DNA of 36,555 nucleotides from SAR116 cluster bacterium (GCA_004212735.1 SHBD01000017.1:1-36555), one strand, 5' to 3'; positions 1-8,991 are shown, counted from the stretch's first letter. Made by a program: numbers and translations. Notes: a model not told the origin generated them from the sequence alone.

Positions 1-95
1 ACCTCGAACCAGAGGATCTGTGCGCCCTGACCATCGAGGCAGCTGCAATGGCCGGCGTCCCTTTGGCCGGAACAGACTGGATCCCAGGACGTTAA
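1..95 (+). CDS. C-terminal end of an unidentified protein (partial)
   Basis: An open frame enters from the left edge (first full codon at base 3) and stops with TAA at 93-95. Only about 30 residues are visible, rich in Ala/Gly and ending in GTDWIPGR. That is too little to assign a family. The frame has no internal stop and codon use like the following gene, so it is likely the tail of a real gene on the same strand as the formamidase that starts 92 bases later. Function unknown. Confidence 0.5.
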   Translation, partial: LEPEDLCALTIEAAAMAGVPLAGTDWIPGR

Positions 96-187
96 GAGAT
101 TTTAGATTTTCGTCACAGACCTCTGGGTTACTTTATTAATCAGAATGAAACCAACGCTTTAATAGAGCAGATTCAAAGGAGAGCCAG

Positions 188-1513
188 ATGCCAGATGACG
201 CAAAAATGTCAGGTGCCAATAAACGCAGTCTTGTTGTTGAGGGCTTTACGAATAGTGTTCTGGACCCGAACGAGCCAATGCTTGGGCCGATTGAGAATGG
301 TGGCACAATCATCGCCAACACCGCGCCGGGCTGTTGGGGCCCGATGATTACACCGAGGCTGCGTGGTGGACATGAAGTCACACAGCCTGTTTATGTCGAT
401 AGCGCAGAACCGGGTGACGGGATTATCATCCGCATTCGAGATGTCACGGTAACGTCAATCGCCACTGCATCCGGGCATGACACATCACCGGAGGGATTTT
501 GTCTGGGTGATCCCTATGTTGCGGCAAGATGCCCGACCTGTGAGACAGTGTGGCCGGAAACCTATGTTCAGGGCGTCGGACAGGATTCTGTCAAGTGCGA
601 GGCATGTGACAATCCGGTAAAACCGTTTGAGATTCTGCATGGTTACACGGTTACTTTTGATGGCACCAATAATGTCGGTGTTACGCTTCCACAGGCATCT
701 GCCGAGAAAGTGGCCGCGCGTGCCGATCATTACGCCGCGTTGCCTGACAACTCTCGCCAGCATTCGATTTTGCATTACGCACCGTCAGACATGCCCGCAG
801 TCATGGTCAGAATGAGGCCGTTTCTTGGGCAATTGGGCACTGTCCCCTCCATCGCAATGCCTGACTCTCACAATGCCGGTGACTTTGGCAGCTTTCTTGT
901 AGATGCGCCTCATCACTATTCAATTTCGCATGAGGAATTAATCGAACATAAAACAGATGGGCATATGGATATTGATGCGGTCAGACCCGGAGCAATCCTT
1001 GTTGCGCCTGTCAAAGTCAAAGGCGCTGGTGTTTATGTTGGTGACATGCACGCCGCCCAGGGTGATGGTGAAATTGCAGGTCACACAATGGATGTTTCAG
1101 GCAGCGTGACATTGCAGGTTGAGGTGCTGAAAGGCTTTGCAATTGACGGGCCTGTTCTCTTTCCCCTGCAAGAGGATTTGCCGCCACTGGCCAAACCATT
1201 TACCAGTGATGAACTCAGCAAAGGTGCCAGACTCGCAAAATCCTGGAACATCGAGGAGCTGGAGCGCCTTGCCCCGATCTCGGTAATTGGCACCGCCTCC
1301 AACTTGAATGACGCCATTGAAAATGGGCTTCACCGCGCTGCGACGCTGTTGGATATGACGGTTCCAGAAGTTCGGAACCGGGCCACCATAAATGGCGCGA
1401 TAGAAATCGGCCGCGCACCGGGTGTCATACAGGTGACGTTTCTGGCACCTCTGGCCAAGCTTGATAAAGCTGGCCTGGGTGATTTGGCGCGGGAGCAATA
1501 TAATATTGGCTAG
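188..1513 (+). CDS. Acetamidase/formamidase family protein with zinc-ribbon insert
   Basis: This 441-residue protein belongs to the FmdA/AmdA family, cytosolic hydrolases that release ammonia from formamide or short amides. Family landmarks are the TPRLRGGHEVTQPVYVD block (about 56-71), the AEPGDG turn (73-78) and the GDMHAAQGDGE core (285-295), which carries the likely metal and catalytic residues. Unusual for the family is a four-cysteine module, C115-x2-C118 and C137-x2-C140, that looks like a zinc ribbon inserted in the N-terminal half. The start is set by AAGGAGA at 176-182, 5 bases before ATG. The stop overlaps the convergent amidase stop by 4 bases, so no terminator fits between them. 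A shorter relative lies at 18111-19049. The family call is firm; the substrate is not known. Confidence 0.88.
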   Translation: MPDDAKMSGANKRSLVVEGFTNSVLDPNEPMLGPIENGGTIIANTAPGCWGPMITPRLRGGHEVTQPVYVDSAEPGDGIIIRIRDVTVTSIATASGHDTSPEGFCLGDPYVAARCPTCETVWPETYVQGVGQDSVKCEACDNPVKPFEILHGYTVTFDGTNNVGVTLPQASAEKVAARADHYAALPDNSRQHSILHYAPSDMPAVMVRMRPFLGQLGTVPSIAMPDSHNAGDFGSFLVDAPHHYSISHEELIEHKTDGHMDIDAVRPGAILVAPVKVKGAGVYVGDMHAAQGDGEIAGHTMDVSGSVTLQVEVLKGFAIDGPVLFPLQEDLPPLAKPFTSDELSKGARLAKSWNIEELERLAPISVIGTASNLNDAIENGLHRAATLLDMTVPEVRNRATINGAIEIGRAPGVIQVTFLAPLAKLDKAGLGDLAREQYNIG

Positions 1514-2829
1514 GGGTGAGGCTGGAGTTTTGGTATTTCACAGGATATCTGGAGATGGTCTGCGATAACCCTCGAATGTGCCAATAGAGTCTGGTCTGCG
1601 CCAAACCTCCCGACCAGCTGAAACGCAAGCGGCAGATTTGCGGTATCCCGGCCAAAAGGAAGGGTGACGGTTGGCACCCGCATCACTGTCCATAAACGAC
1701 TAAACAAAGGGTCGCCTGTTGCCTCAATACCGGCTGGCGCACCCGAGGTTGCTGCCGGTGTCATTATGGCGTCATAGCTCGACAGCAATTTTGCCAATGC
1801 CGCCTCACCGGCATCACGCGCAGCCAGTGCAGCATCATAATCTGCTCGTGAGGTGGAGAGACCCGTTTCAATCAAACCATAAAATGCGCTGCTCAATTGT
1901 TCCGGATGGTTGCGAAATTCAAAGTGTCGTGCGCGTGCCACTTCAAACGCCATAACGGTTTTGTGACACTCACTTAAGTGAGTGAATTCTGAGGGCGATT
2001 CCAAATCTGTCACGCTAACGCCCGCAGATCGCAAAGCCTCAGCGGCCGAAATACAGGCATCTTGCATGGATTGACTGGCCTCATGCCAATGCGGGCCTTT
2101 GAAAAACGCGATCTTCTGCGGGGATGAGTGCCCCTGTACGTCTCCTGGCAGGACAGTCCCACAAAGGGCCGCTCTTGCAAGAATCAAATCATCAATGCCG
2201 CGTGCCAACAATCCCAGTGAGTCGAGGCTTGCAGCCAGCCCCATCACACCCTGTAGATCAATTGATCCTTGGCTTGCCTTATAGCCAAATACACCACAAT
2301 AGGCGGCTGGCCGTGTCAGCGACGCCGCGGTTTGTGAGCCAAGCCCAAATACAGCCATGCCATCAGCCACCGCAGCCGCCGAGCCGCTCGATGACCCGCC
2401 GGGGGTATGGTCCAGATTATGCGGGTTTCGCGTTGCACCGGGAGAAAAATAGGCAAACTCGGTGGTCACAGTCTTGCCTATCGGGATAGCACCGGCGCGC
2501 ATCAGCATCTCTACACAGCTGGCATTTCTAGGCGCTTGAAAGCCCTTATAGATCGGGCTGCCCCAGCTGGTTGGCAAATCGACCGTATCAATAATATCCT
2601 TTACGGCGAACGGCACACCATGGAGGAGTCCCTTTTCTGGCTGCTGGTCGGCAGCGCGCGCAAGCCTTAAAGCCCTGTCGGCATCGAAATCTATGAAGGC
2701 ATTGACCGCTCTGTCCTGCGCGTCTATGCGGACAAGATGATCACCCATAACCGCCTCAGCGGTTAATTTTCCCGATGAAATATGAGCGGCAATTTGGGTA
2801 GCCGTCATCGAACAAGTGTCATTGCTCAC
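1510..2829 (-). CDS. Amidase (amidase signature family)
   Basis: This 439-residue amidase-signature hydrolase would convert an amide to an acid plus ammonia. The Ser-cisSer-Lys triad is readable: K77 in GVPFAVKDIID, the cis-serine in GGSSSGSAAAV (144-154), and the nucleophile S170 in QTAASLTRPA. The usual Gly-Gly or Ala-Gly before the nucleophile is Ala-Ala here. The GTG start overlaps the TGA of the upstream DUF1116 gene (GTGA, 4 bases), which indicates translational coupling. It is the last gene of the leftward ALDH-Rieske-DUF1116-amidase operon. It probably hydrolyses an amide or carbamoyl product of that pathway. An AtzF/allophanate-hydrolase-like role is possible, but the C-terminal allophanate domain is absent. 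Substrate unknown. Confidence 0.88.
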   Translation of the reverse strand: MSNDTCSMTATQIAAHISSGKLTAEAVMGDHLVRIDAQDRAVNAFIDFDADRALRLARAADQQPEKGLLHGVPFAVKDIIDTVDLPTSWGSPIYKGFQAPRNASCVEMLMRAGAIPIGKTVTTEFAYFSPGATRNPHNLDHTPGGSSSGSAAAVADGMAVFGLGSQTAASLTRPAAYCGVFGYKASQGSIDLQGVMGLAASLDSLGLLARGIDDLILARAALCGTVLPGDVQGHSSPQKIAFFKGPHWHEASQSMQDACISAAEALRSAGVSVTDLESPSEFTHLSECHKTVMAFEVARARHFEFRNHPEQLSSAFYGLIETGLSTSRADYDAALAARDAGEAALAKLLSSYDAIMTPAATSGAPAGIEATGDPLFSRLWTVMRVPTVTLPFGRDTANLPLAFQLVGRFGADQTLLAHSRVIADHLQISCEIPKLQPHP

Positions 2830-4061
2830 AAGATTGGTCCGGGCTCATATGATCGGTCCAGAGCGTCCATCGCCGATGCAAAAATGCTCAGGGGTGGGTC
2901 ATAGATCCCGCCACCAATACGGCCAAGCTCCCCAGCCTTGTCAATGATACCAAGGGCAACAATCGGACCCGCACCAAAATTCAGTGATGATCTGAGTGGT
3001 ATTCCGATTTTGGGTGCCGCCTCGGTAAAATCATAATGCGCGCCGATTTTCAGAGCCTCACTTCGGGCTTCAAAATCATCTGGCAGCACATTTTTAAAAA
3101 CCTTTACCTGCTCTGGCGCCCCAGATATCTGCATGGCACCAAGCCCCAAACCTTCAACCACCGCACTGTCGCCAATGGCGCCGAGCCGTCTGTCATCACT
3201 CAATTGCTCTTGGATTTCGCCGTTTGGTGGCGCGGCCATTTCAGTAAACCATTGGCCAGGTAGACCTGCAATCTGAAGCCCCATCCGAACCCCGTTACCG
3301 CCCATCGCCGTGATCATGCTGGAACCGGTGACGCCTTCGGCTGCAAGCATCATGGTTTTTGTTGCAGCCATCCAAAGGTTGAGGAACATGCTCGGCGATT
3401 TTCCAAAAAATTCAGATATTTCAGAGCTCACTACCCCGCCTCTTACGCGGCTTGCCAACTCATCAAAAAGGCATTTTGTCGCCGCTATGGTGCGGCCGTG
3501 ACAATCATCGCCGTGGCGCAGACCGGATGAGGCTATGGGGATCAACTCAACGCCCTCTCCAAGGCCGGAGACCATGAAATCCAGCACCGGTCCATTGATC
3601 CAGCGTAAATGCTCAACAGCCTCATCTGATTTCTGTCCAAGTCTGATGGCCGGGCCAGTTCCGCCATTGATCGGCGTCAGGCAAAATTGATTTCCATGAT
3701 TGCCATCATAGACATAATGCAGCGGCATTTTCGGCGTCACAACAGCCGCCAATGGTGTCACTACATTGAAATCTTGTGCCGGCTTTAGGATGATTTCACC
3801 AGAACGCACCATATCGATGGCGTCATCCAGATTTTTGGCCAGCCCCTCAAACACCGCACCAACAGCAGCTGAGTTCACTATAGGTTGGCATATCTCGTCT
3901 ATCGTGGTGAAAGCCGGGCCAGCATGCAGAAACACATTGTCGTCAATGCCGACCTGATTTTTCGCAGTCTCAAAGCCACGCCAGAATGGCTGCGCAACCG
4001 AAATCCGATCAAATGCCAGCAGATCTTTTGGGTGATGATTGAACTCCGTCATACCGTTCAA
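2826..4061 (-). CDS. DUF1116 family protein (AllG/YlbE/YahG-like, putative carbamoyltransferase component)
   Basis: This 411-residue protein matches the DUF1116 family as I recall E. coli YahG and YlbE. Shared blocks are LHAGP (45-49), FEGLAKNLDDA (71-81), HGDDCHGR (183-190), the NGVRMGLQIAGLPGQWF region (257-272) and IGDSAVVEGLGLG (296-308). The N-terminus is shorter than in YahG. YlbE (AllG) has been described as a component of oxamate carbamoyltransferase with AllF and AllH; neither partner is visible here. The gene starts 3 bases after the Rieske stop and overlaps the amidase start by 4. A TTG at 4061 has GGAA 7 bases upstream; an alternative ATG is at 4052. Carbamoyl transfer or oxamate-type chemistry is an inference. 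The family call is strong. Confidence 0.8.
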   Translation of the reverse strand: MNGMTEFNHHPKDLLAFDRISVAQPFWRGFETAKNQVGIDDNVFLHAGPAFTTIDEICQPIVNSAAVGAVFEGLAKNLDDAIDMVRSGEIILKPAQDFNVVTPLAAVVTPKMPLHYVYDGNHGNQFCLTPINGGTGPAIRLGQKSDEAVEHLRWINGPVLDFMVSGLGEGVELIPIASSGLRHGDDCHGRTIAATKCLFDELASRVRGGVVSSEISEFFGKSPSMFLNLWMAATKTMMLAAEGVTGSSMITAMGGNGVRMGLQIAGLPGQWFTEMAAPPNGEIQEQLSDDRRLGAIGDSAVVEGLGLGAMQISGAPEQVKVFKNVLPDDFEARSEALKIGAHYDFTEAAPKIGIPLRSSLNFGAGPIVALGIIDKAGELGRIGGGIYDPPLSIFASAMDALDRSYEPGPIL

Positions 4062-4064
4062 AGA

Positions 4065-5435
4065 TCAATTCCAAGTGTCTTCATATGCCTTGAGGCTCTG
4101 CTTGATGAAGCCCGCTCTCTCCTCGCCGAGAAGATGGTCTGCGCTGGTATAGATATCAGCAACGTCATGCGCCACTTTGCGCAATACCGCCTCATCGTCA
4201 CGGCCCTCCTGGACGGGGATGTTCAACATCGTGTCTCCGCCGTAAGTGGGAATGGGGCTATCACAATGTTCGCCCGGTTGGACAACATCACCACCATTTT
4301 GCACCTCGAGTATCGCCTGCTTCAATTTACGTCTCACCTTGGCAACGCCACGATCGGTGAAACACAAATTTTCCCGCGCATGAATGTTTTTGGGGCCTTG
4401 TGAAACCCACGCATCATAATCCCCGGGATCTGCCTGCATTTGTTCATAGGATCGGTCTGGACCCTGACCATAGAAATCCGTTTTGCCGAAGCCAACCTCG
4501 TCGCGATTGGTCAATCCCTGAGGATCCTCGCCTTCCCTGAAATGACGCCAAGCGATGACCCGGGTATTCTCATCATCAATTGGCACGACCCAACGAGACA
4601 AGCCGCACCGACCAAAATACATAGATTTATCCGGCGTCGGGAAATGTCCCCCATTCTGGGTGAATGACGGCAACACCTTGTCGTGTATTCTCAGCCAGAT
4701 TATGTCCCCTACCCGTCTGGTGTTGGTGTAGAAATCGCCAATTTTAGTAGAGAAATACTCAATGCGAGGCAATTCAGCGAATGCTTCGATAAATTGAGAG
4801 CGCACCGCTTTTGTGTGCAAATAAACCGTGTGGAACGGATCCCACGCGTTCTCCATGACCTGCAGCCAATTACAGGGCGAGTCGATCAAATATGGCAGCA
4901 TCTCGTCACCATCATCATCGAAGGTGTCATAGAATGGAAAAGGAGGGGTCTTGTCCGGCGGCCCCATATAGGTGAACGCCAGACCCTTATACTCAATAAC
5001 GGGATAGGCACCCAAACATACCTTTTCCTTTATTTTACTGGCTGGCGGCTCGCAGGGTGTCTCCAGAATGGTTCCATCAACGTCATATTTCCATCCATGA
5101 TAACTGCACCTGATGCCGCCCTCTTCGATAATGCCAAACTCCAGCGACATGTTTCTGTGCGCACAATGCAGGTGAACCAGGCCCAAGCGGCCTTTTGTCT
5201 CGCGGAACAAAACCAAATCCTCGCCCAAAACGCGAACCCGATAAGGCTTGTCGGAAAATTGATTGGTCATCGCAATCGGCAGCCAAAAACGGCGCTGATA
5301 CTCACCACACGGTGTTCCCGGACCGACCTCTGCAAGCAAGGGATCAGGCTTCTCGGACCACACATATTGCTTGGCATGCCCCCTGAAGTTACCCTCTGGG
5401 ACACTGGGGTTTGAGTTCAGCTTTCCATCTTCCAT
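4065..5435 (-). CDS. Rieske non-heme iron oxygenase, alpha subunit (copy 1)
   Basis: This 456-residue terminal oxygenase is of the phthalate-dioxygenase type and would hydroxylate or demethylate an aromatic or N-heterocyclic substrate. The Rieske [2Fe-2S] ligands are C91, H93, C110 and H113 (CAH...CSYH). The mononuclear iron site is DPFHTVYLH with H202 and H207; D199 bridges to the Rieske centre. A likely carboxylate ligand is the Asp of TDRG near the C-terminus. The start is ATG at 5435, chosen because GGGAG lies 7 bases upstream; a TTG at 5441 is too close to it. The neighbours (aldehyde dehydrogenase upstream, DUF1116 and amidase downstream) suggest a catabolic operon. The reductase at 8038 probably supplies electrons. 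It is a close paralogue of the gene at 11008. Confidence 0.92.
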   Translation of the reverse strand: MEDGKLNSNPSVPEGNFRGHAKQYVWSEKPDPLLAEVGPGTPCGEYQRRFWLPIAMTNQFSDKPYRVRVLGEDLVLFRETKGRLGLVHLHCAHRNMSLEFGIIEEGGIRCSYHGWKYDVDGTILETPCEPPASKIKEKVCLGAYPVIEYKGLAFTYMGPPDKTPPFPFYDTFDDDGDEMLPYLIDSPCNWLQVMENAWDPFHTVYLHTKAVRSQFIEAFAELPRIEYFSTKIGDFYTNTRRVGDIIWLRIHDKVLPSFTQNGGHFPTPDKSMYFGRCGLSRWVVPIDDENTRVIAWRHFREGEDPQGLTNRDEVGFGKTDFYGQGPDRSYEQMQADPGDYDAWVSQGPKNIHARENLCFTDRGVAKVRRKLKQAILEVQNGGDVVQPGEHCDSPIPTYGGDTMLNIPVQEGRDDEAVLRKVAHDVADIYTSADHLLGEERAGFIKQSLKAYEDTWN

Positions 5436-5553
5436 TTTCAACTCCCTGAACGAGCTTGCAACGCCTTTTAAGAAACATCGTTTATTCAGAATATACTAAA
5501 GCCCTCAATTAGGACAGTCAATTCTAGTGGCCAGACACAGACTGCCAAAGGCA

Positions 5554-7023
5554 CTATCTGGCGAAGGGATCTGGCACACCCACTTTGCCGTTCCAAATCA
5601 CCTTTTCCTGCATGAAATCCCGGATGGCGTTCGGGCCTAACTCCCTACCATAGCCGGATTTTTTAATACCGCCCACAGGTGCACATGCGCTCACTGATCG
5701 GTAATGATTTATGTAGACTGTGCCGGAGTCAATTTTACTGGCGATCTCGCTGGCAAACCCCTCATCGGTGGTCCAGATGCCAGCAGCGAGACCATAATCC
5801 GAGTCATTGGCCAAGGTTATAGCCTCCTCCTTATTTGAGAAGCTGTGAACACAAAGCACCGGCCCAAATACTTCCTTACGCCAAATTTCAGCGTAAGGAG
5901 ACACATTTTCCAAAATTGTTGGTTCCATGAAAAAGCCATTCTCAAACCCCGGAACAACTTTCTTTGAGCCGCCTGCCGCGATCGTTGCCCCCTCCTGCCT
6001 TGCACGATCCACCATCGACAGGATTTTATCAAATTGCGCTTCATTGGCGATTGGCCCGATGTCGGTGTCCTCACGCAACGGATTGCCAAAATGCAGACCA
6101 TCCAGCTTTTCTTTCAGGCGTTCGACAAATGCCCCCCTGATTTCATCATGGATGATCAATCTTGACCCGGCGACACAGCTTTGGCCGTTTGAGAGAAAAA
6201 TTCCCGACATGACACCATTTATGGCGCTCTCTAGATCAGCATCGGCAAAGACGATCTGGGGAGATTTACCGCCCAACTCCAGAGTCGATGGCTTCACATG
6301 TTTCGCCGCTGTGGTGGCAACTTTCGAGCCGCCAATCTCGGACCCTGTGAAAGAGACTTTTTTGACCGCATCAGCGTCAACAATCTCAGCGCCAACCTCA
6401 TCACCATAGCCGGTCACGACATTTATCAAGCCATCTGGCACCACGTCAGACAGCACCTCAGCAAACAAAACAGTTGAGGCTGAGGCCATCTCTGACGGCT
6501 TTATGATCACGGCATTTCCGCCCGCAAGCGCGGGGGCAACTTTCCAAGCCGCAATCATTAAGGGAGAGTTCCAGGCTGTGATCGCACCAATAACGCCGTA
6601 GGGTATCAATTCGAGATGAGCTGAAACCCCCTCCAGATCGAGGGTTAACTCCTCAACTTCCATTTTCGCAAGAGCGAGAGCAAAATGACGATACCATCCG
6701 CCAAGTCCGGCCATTTGGGCTGCGACCTCACGAATGCGTTTTCCATTGTCATTGATTTCAATTTCGATGAGCTGCTTATGCTCGCTATCCAACCGGTCAG
6801 CAATGCCATGCAGAATTTCGGACCGGTTGGCAGCACTGTCTCGCCAATCGGGCTGCTGAGACGCCGTGAGCGCAGCCTCAACAGCGAGGTCAACGTCAGC
6901 TTTGTTTCCTCTGGCAATCTGCGCCCAGACAGCACCCGTGGCTGGATTGATGCTGTCAATCCATTCACCGCTGTTTGGCGGGGTAGAATGCCCATTTATG
7001 AAATGTTGAAACCGCCTAATCAT
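5554..7023 (-). CDS. NAD(P)+-dependent aldehyde dehydrogenase
   Basis: This 489-residue protein has the full length of the ALDH superfamily. It oxidises an aldehyde to a carboxylic acid. Visible motifs are N152 in TAWNSP, the cofactor loop FTGSEIGG, the general base E249 in LELGGKSP and the catalytic C283 in NGQSCVAGSR. The start is ATG at 7023, with GAGGAG 6 bases upstream. A longer frame reaches a GTG at 7053 but lacks such a site. It is the first gene of the leftward operon, and 118 bases separate it from Rieske oxygenase 1. It probably oxidises an aldehyde released by oxygenase action or side-chain removal. The sequence resembles betaine-aldehyde and 5-carboxymethyl-2-hydroxymuconate-semialdehyde types, but the substrate cannot be read from it. 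Confidence 0.92.
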   Translation of the reverse strand: MIRRFQHFINGHSTPPNSGEWIDSINPATGAVWAQIARGNKADVDLAVEAALTASQQPDWRDSAANRSEILHGIADRLDSEHKQLIEIEINDNGKRIREVAAQMAGLGGWYRHFALALAKMEVEELTLDLEGVSAHLELIPYGVIGAITAWNSPLMIAAWKVAPALAGGNAVIIKPSEMASASTVLFAEVLSDVVPDGLINVVTGYGDEVGAEIVDADAVKKVSFTGSEIGGSKVATTAAKHVKPSTLELGGKSPQIVFADADLESAINGVMSGIFLSNGQSCVAGSRLIIHDEIRGAFVERLKEKLDGLHFGNPLREDTDIGPIANEAQFDKILSMVDRARQEGATIAAGGSKKVVPGFENGFFMEPTILENVSPYAEIWRKEVFGPVLCVHSFSNKEEAITLANDSDYGLAAGIWTTDEGFASEIASKIDSGTVYINHYRSVSACAPVGGIKKSGYGRELGPNAIRDFMQEKVIWNGKVGVPDPFAR

Positions 7024-7077
7024 GTCTAAGCTCCTCGCTACCCTATTCATCACACCTAAAACAATATGCTGCCATTT

Positions 7078-7093
7078 TGCAATTTACATTGCA
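7078..7093. promoter_or_regulatory. Inverted repeat in the divergent ALDH/hydrolase promoter region
   Basis: Perfect 6-base arms TGCAAT and ATTGCA are separated by TTAC. The site lies in the 168-base divergent gap between the ALDH start (7023) and the hydrolase start (7192). Its position and symmetry suit an operator for a dimeric regulator controlling both transcripts. No regulator gene was recognised in the window. Confidence 0.4.
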
Positions 7094-7191
7094 TAATGCT
7101 TATGTTGCCGGCCACGGCGCGGCGCTCGATCAAGAGACGGCCAAGTGAAGCAGAGGTGTTTCTTTTAAACCAAAAATTCTGGAGATTGTTG

Positions 7192-7983
7192 ATGAAAAAC
7201 ATTTTACCTCTGCATGGTGGCAATCTGGTTTACAAAAGTGTCGGCAAAGATGACGCCGACACCATTTTCTTTTGCCATTCACTCGGCGCCAATCAATCCT
7301 TGTGGGACCGACAGATTGAACAGCTGTCTCACACCTATCGCATCGTAAGCTGCGACCTGCGCGGCCACGGCGAGTCAGACATATTTTCTACCCCATACTC
7401 CATTGAAATGTTGGCAAAAGACATCCTTGCCCTGCTCGATCATCTTGATATTCCCTCCTGCCATTTCGTTGGGTTATCCCTTGGAAGCATGATTGGGCTC
7501 TGGCTGGGAGCCAATGCACCTGATAGGGTTAAACGCATGGTTCTGGCAGGGGCCAGCGCAAAAGTGCTGAACAGCGGCGCCTTCGGCAAACGCATAAGTC
7601 ATATCAAACAGCATGGTTTAACGTCGATGTTCACAGAGTTGGACACCCGTTGGTACGCCGATGGATTTACCACCACGCATCCTTTGATTGTTGACGCAAT
7701 ACGCACCATGGTAGCGAAAACACCGATCGAGGGGTATGTCGCCGCAACAATGGCTGTACGCGATTTTGACATCACCGGACAATTGCCCGATATCACCGCA
7801 CCGATGTTGCTGATCACTGGCGCTGATGACAAAGCAACGCCGCTATCAGAAGCCAAATTTATCAGCGAAACATGTCCAAATGCAGACCTCATCACACTCG
7901 AAAACGCCTCACATTTGGCACTGGTTGAAAAGCCGAAACTCTTTGATGATGCACTTGTCAGTTTTATCACGGGCAGTGGTTAG
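7192..7983 (+). CDS. Alpha/beta hydrolase, 3-oxoadipate enol-lactonase-like
   Basis: This 263-residue alpha/beta-hydrolase resembles PcaD and related enol-lactonases or esterases. The nucleophile is S96 in GLSLG, the oxyanion region is FCHSLGANQ (27-35), the acid is D212 or D213 in TGADDKATP, and the catalytic base is H241 in ASHLALVEKP. The frame is open back to 7066, but ATG at 7192 has GGAG 7 bases upstream and matches the family N-terminus, so that start was chosen. It is divergent from the ALDH operon and convergent with the reductase. A lactone or ester intermediate of the same aromatic/heterocycle pathway is a reasonable substrate. The specific reaction is inferred from family likeness only. 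Confidence 0.85.
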   Translation: MKNILPLHGGNLVYKSVGKDDADTIFFCHSLGANQSLWDRQIEQLSHTYRIVSCDLRGHGESDIFSTPYSIEMLAKDILALLDHLDIPSCHFVGLSLGSMIGLWLGANAPDRVKRMVLAGASAKVLNSGAFGKRISHIKQHGLTSMFTELDTRWYADGFTTTHPLIVDAIRTMVAKTPIEGYVAATMAVRDFDITGQLPDITAPMLLITGADDKATPLSEAKFISETCPNADLITLENASHLALVEKPKLFDDALVSFITGSG

Positions 7984-7992
7984 AGGCCGGGC

Positions 7993-8026
7993 CAAAGGAA
8001 CGGTAAATCCACAACTTCTTCCTTTG
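7993..8026. terminator. Weak hairpin between convergent genes
   Basis: Arms CAAAGGAA (7993-8000) and TTCCTTTG (8019-8026) pair perfectly over 8 bases around an 18-base loop. They lie between the convergent hydrolase stop and reductase stop. The long loop and lack of a clear U-run make this a weak candidate for a bidirectional terminator. Confidence 0.3.
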
Positions 8027-8037
8027 CAAATCCATGG

Positions 8038-8991
8038 CTACAAATCCAAAACCAATTTCTTCGATTTGCATCCAGCGACGCACAAGGCGACAGATGTTTC
8101 CTGTTCATCCGGCATTAGAACAACATCATTATGAACAGGCTCACCCTCTAGGTAATCAACCACACAGGTGCCGCACACACCCGCCTCACACGAGGTTTCC
8201 ACGTCAATATTTACCGCTTTGAGAGCTTCGATAATTGTTTGCCCCTCGCCAACATCGACCGTCAGACCGGAGCGCAGAAGCTCAACGGTGAAGTCACCAT
8301 CTTTTGACGCCTCGTCATCGGTCTTGGCACCTACCGGATTAAAATCCTCAGTGATCAATGACCCACCTTGCAGGTCAACCACCTCCGCAAGCGCAGTCAT
8401 CAAACCCCGCGGTCCGCAACAATAGAGTTGCGCGTTTGCCTCACTGGCCACCAATTCGGTTAAATTGATCGATTTGGAGGGATCACCCCCATCGTAATGG
8501 ACCAGCATGTTTTCCCCGAATAGAGGCGTGAGATGGTCAACAAATGCGGTTGTTTCAGGCGCTCTTGCGCAATAATAAAGTTTCATCGGTATGGCGTTGT
8601 GGCGACAATGATGTGCCATCGAGATAAAGGGTGTTATGCCAATTCCACCGGCGACAAAAACATGAGAAGTCGCGCCGTCAACAACTTCAAAATTATTCCG
8701 AGGATGGGACACCTCAATCACATCACCAACGCGAAGTGATTGATGAACGAAGGCCGAGCCACCACGGCCCTCATTTTCCAAAAGAACAGCAAATTGATAA
8801 CGGTTACTGTCCTTTGGGTCATTCATGAGTGAATACTGCCTCACAAGACCGTCACGGAGAAACACGTCGATATGACCACCGGCGCTGAAAGGGATGAGGT
8901 CATCAGCCTGTGCAGAGACCATTTCGACACTCAAGATTCCTTTTGCCTCGTGTCGCATCGCGCTTATGAGAACTTTTTGTTTCGCTACCAT
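8038..8991 (-). CDS. Phthalate-dioxygenase-type reductase (FMN, NAD(P)H, [2Fe-2S])
   Basis: This 317-residue class IA oxygenase reductase (PDR/VanB type) moves electrons from NAD(P)H through flavin and [2Fe-2S] to a Rieske oxygenase. In order, it has a flavin domain with RQYSLMND (FMN-type RxYS), a pyridine-nucleotide domain with GGIGITP and a CCGPRGLM segment, and a C-terminal plant-type ferredoxin with C268, C273, C276 and C304 (CEAGVCGTC, then ALC). The start is ATG at 8991 with AGAGG about 12 bases upstream; a TTG at 9012 is an alternative. It is the only recognisable oxygenase reductase in the window, so it probably serves one or both Rieske proteins at 4065 and 11008. It is divergent from the EamA gene. 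Confidence 0.93.
   Translation of the reverse strand: MVAKQKVLISAMRHEAKGILSVEMVSAQADDLIPFSAGGHIDVFLRDGLVRQYSLMNDPKDSNRYQFAVLLENEGRGGSAFVHQSLRVGDVIEVSHPRNNFEVVDGATSHVFVAGGIGITPFISMAHHCRHNAIPMKLYYCARAPETTAFVDHLTPLFGENMLVHYDGGDPSKSINLTELVASEANAQLYCCGPRGLMTALAEVVDLQGGSLITEDFNPVGAKTDDEASKDGDFTVELLRSGLTVDVGEGQTIIEALKAVNIDVETSCEAGVCGTCVVDYLEGEPVHNDVVLMPDEQETSVALCVAGCKSKKLVLDL

Noticed and set aside
4683-5414. A 243-residue open frame antisense to Rieske oxygenase 1
   Set aside because: It is an antisense shadow of a strongly supported gene, with no domain motif.
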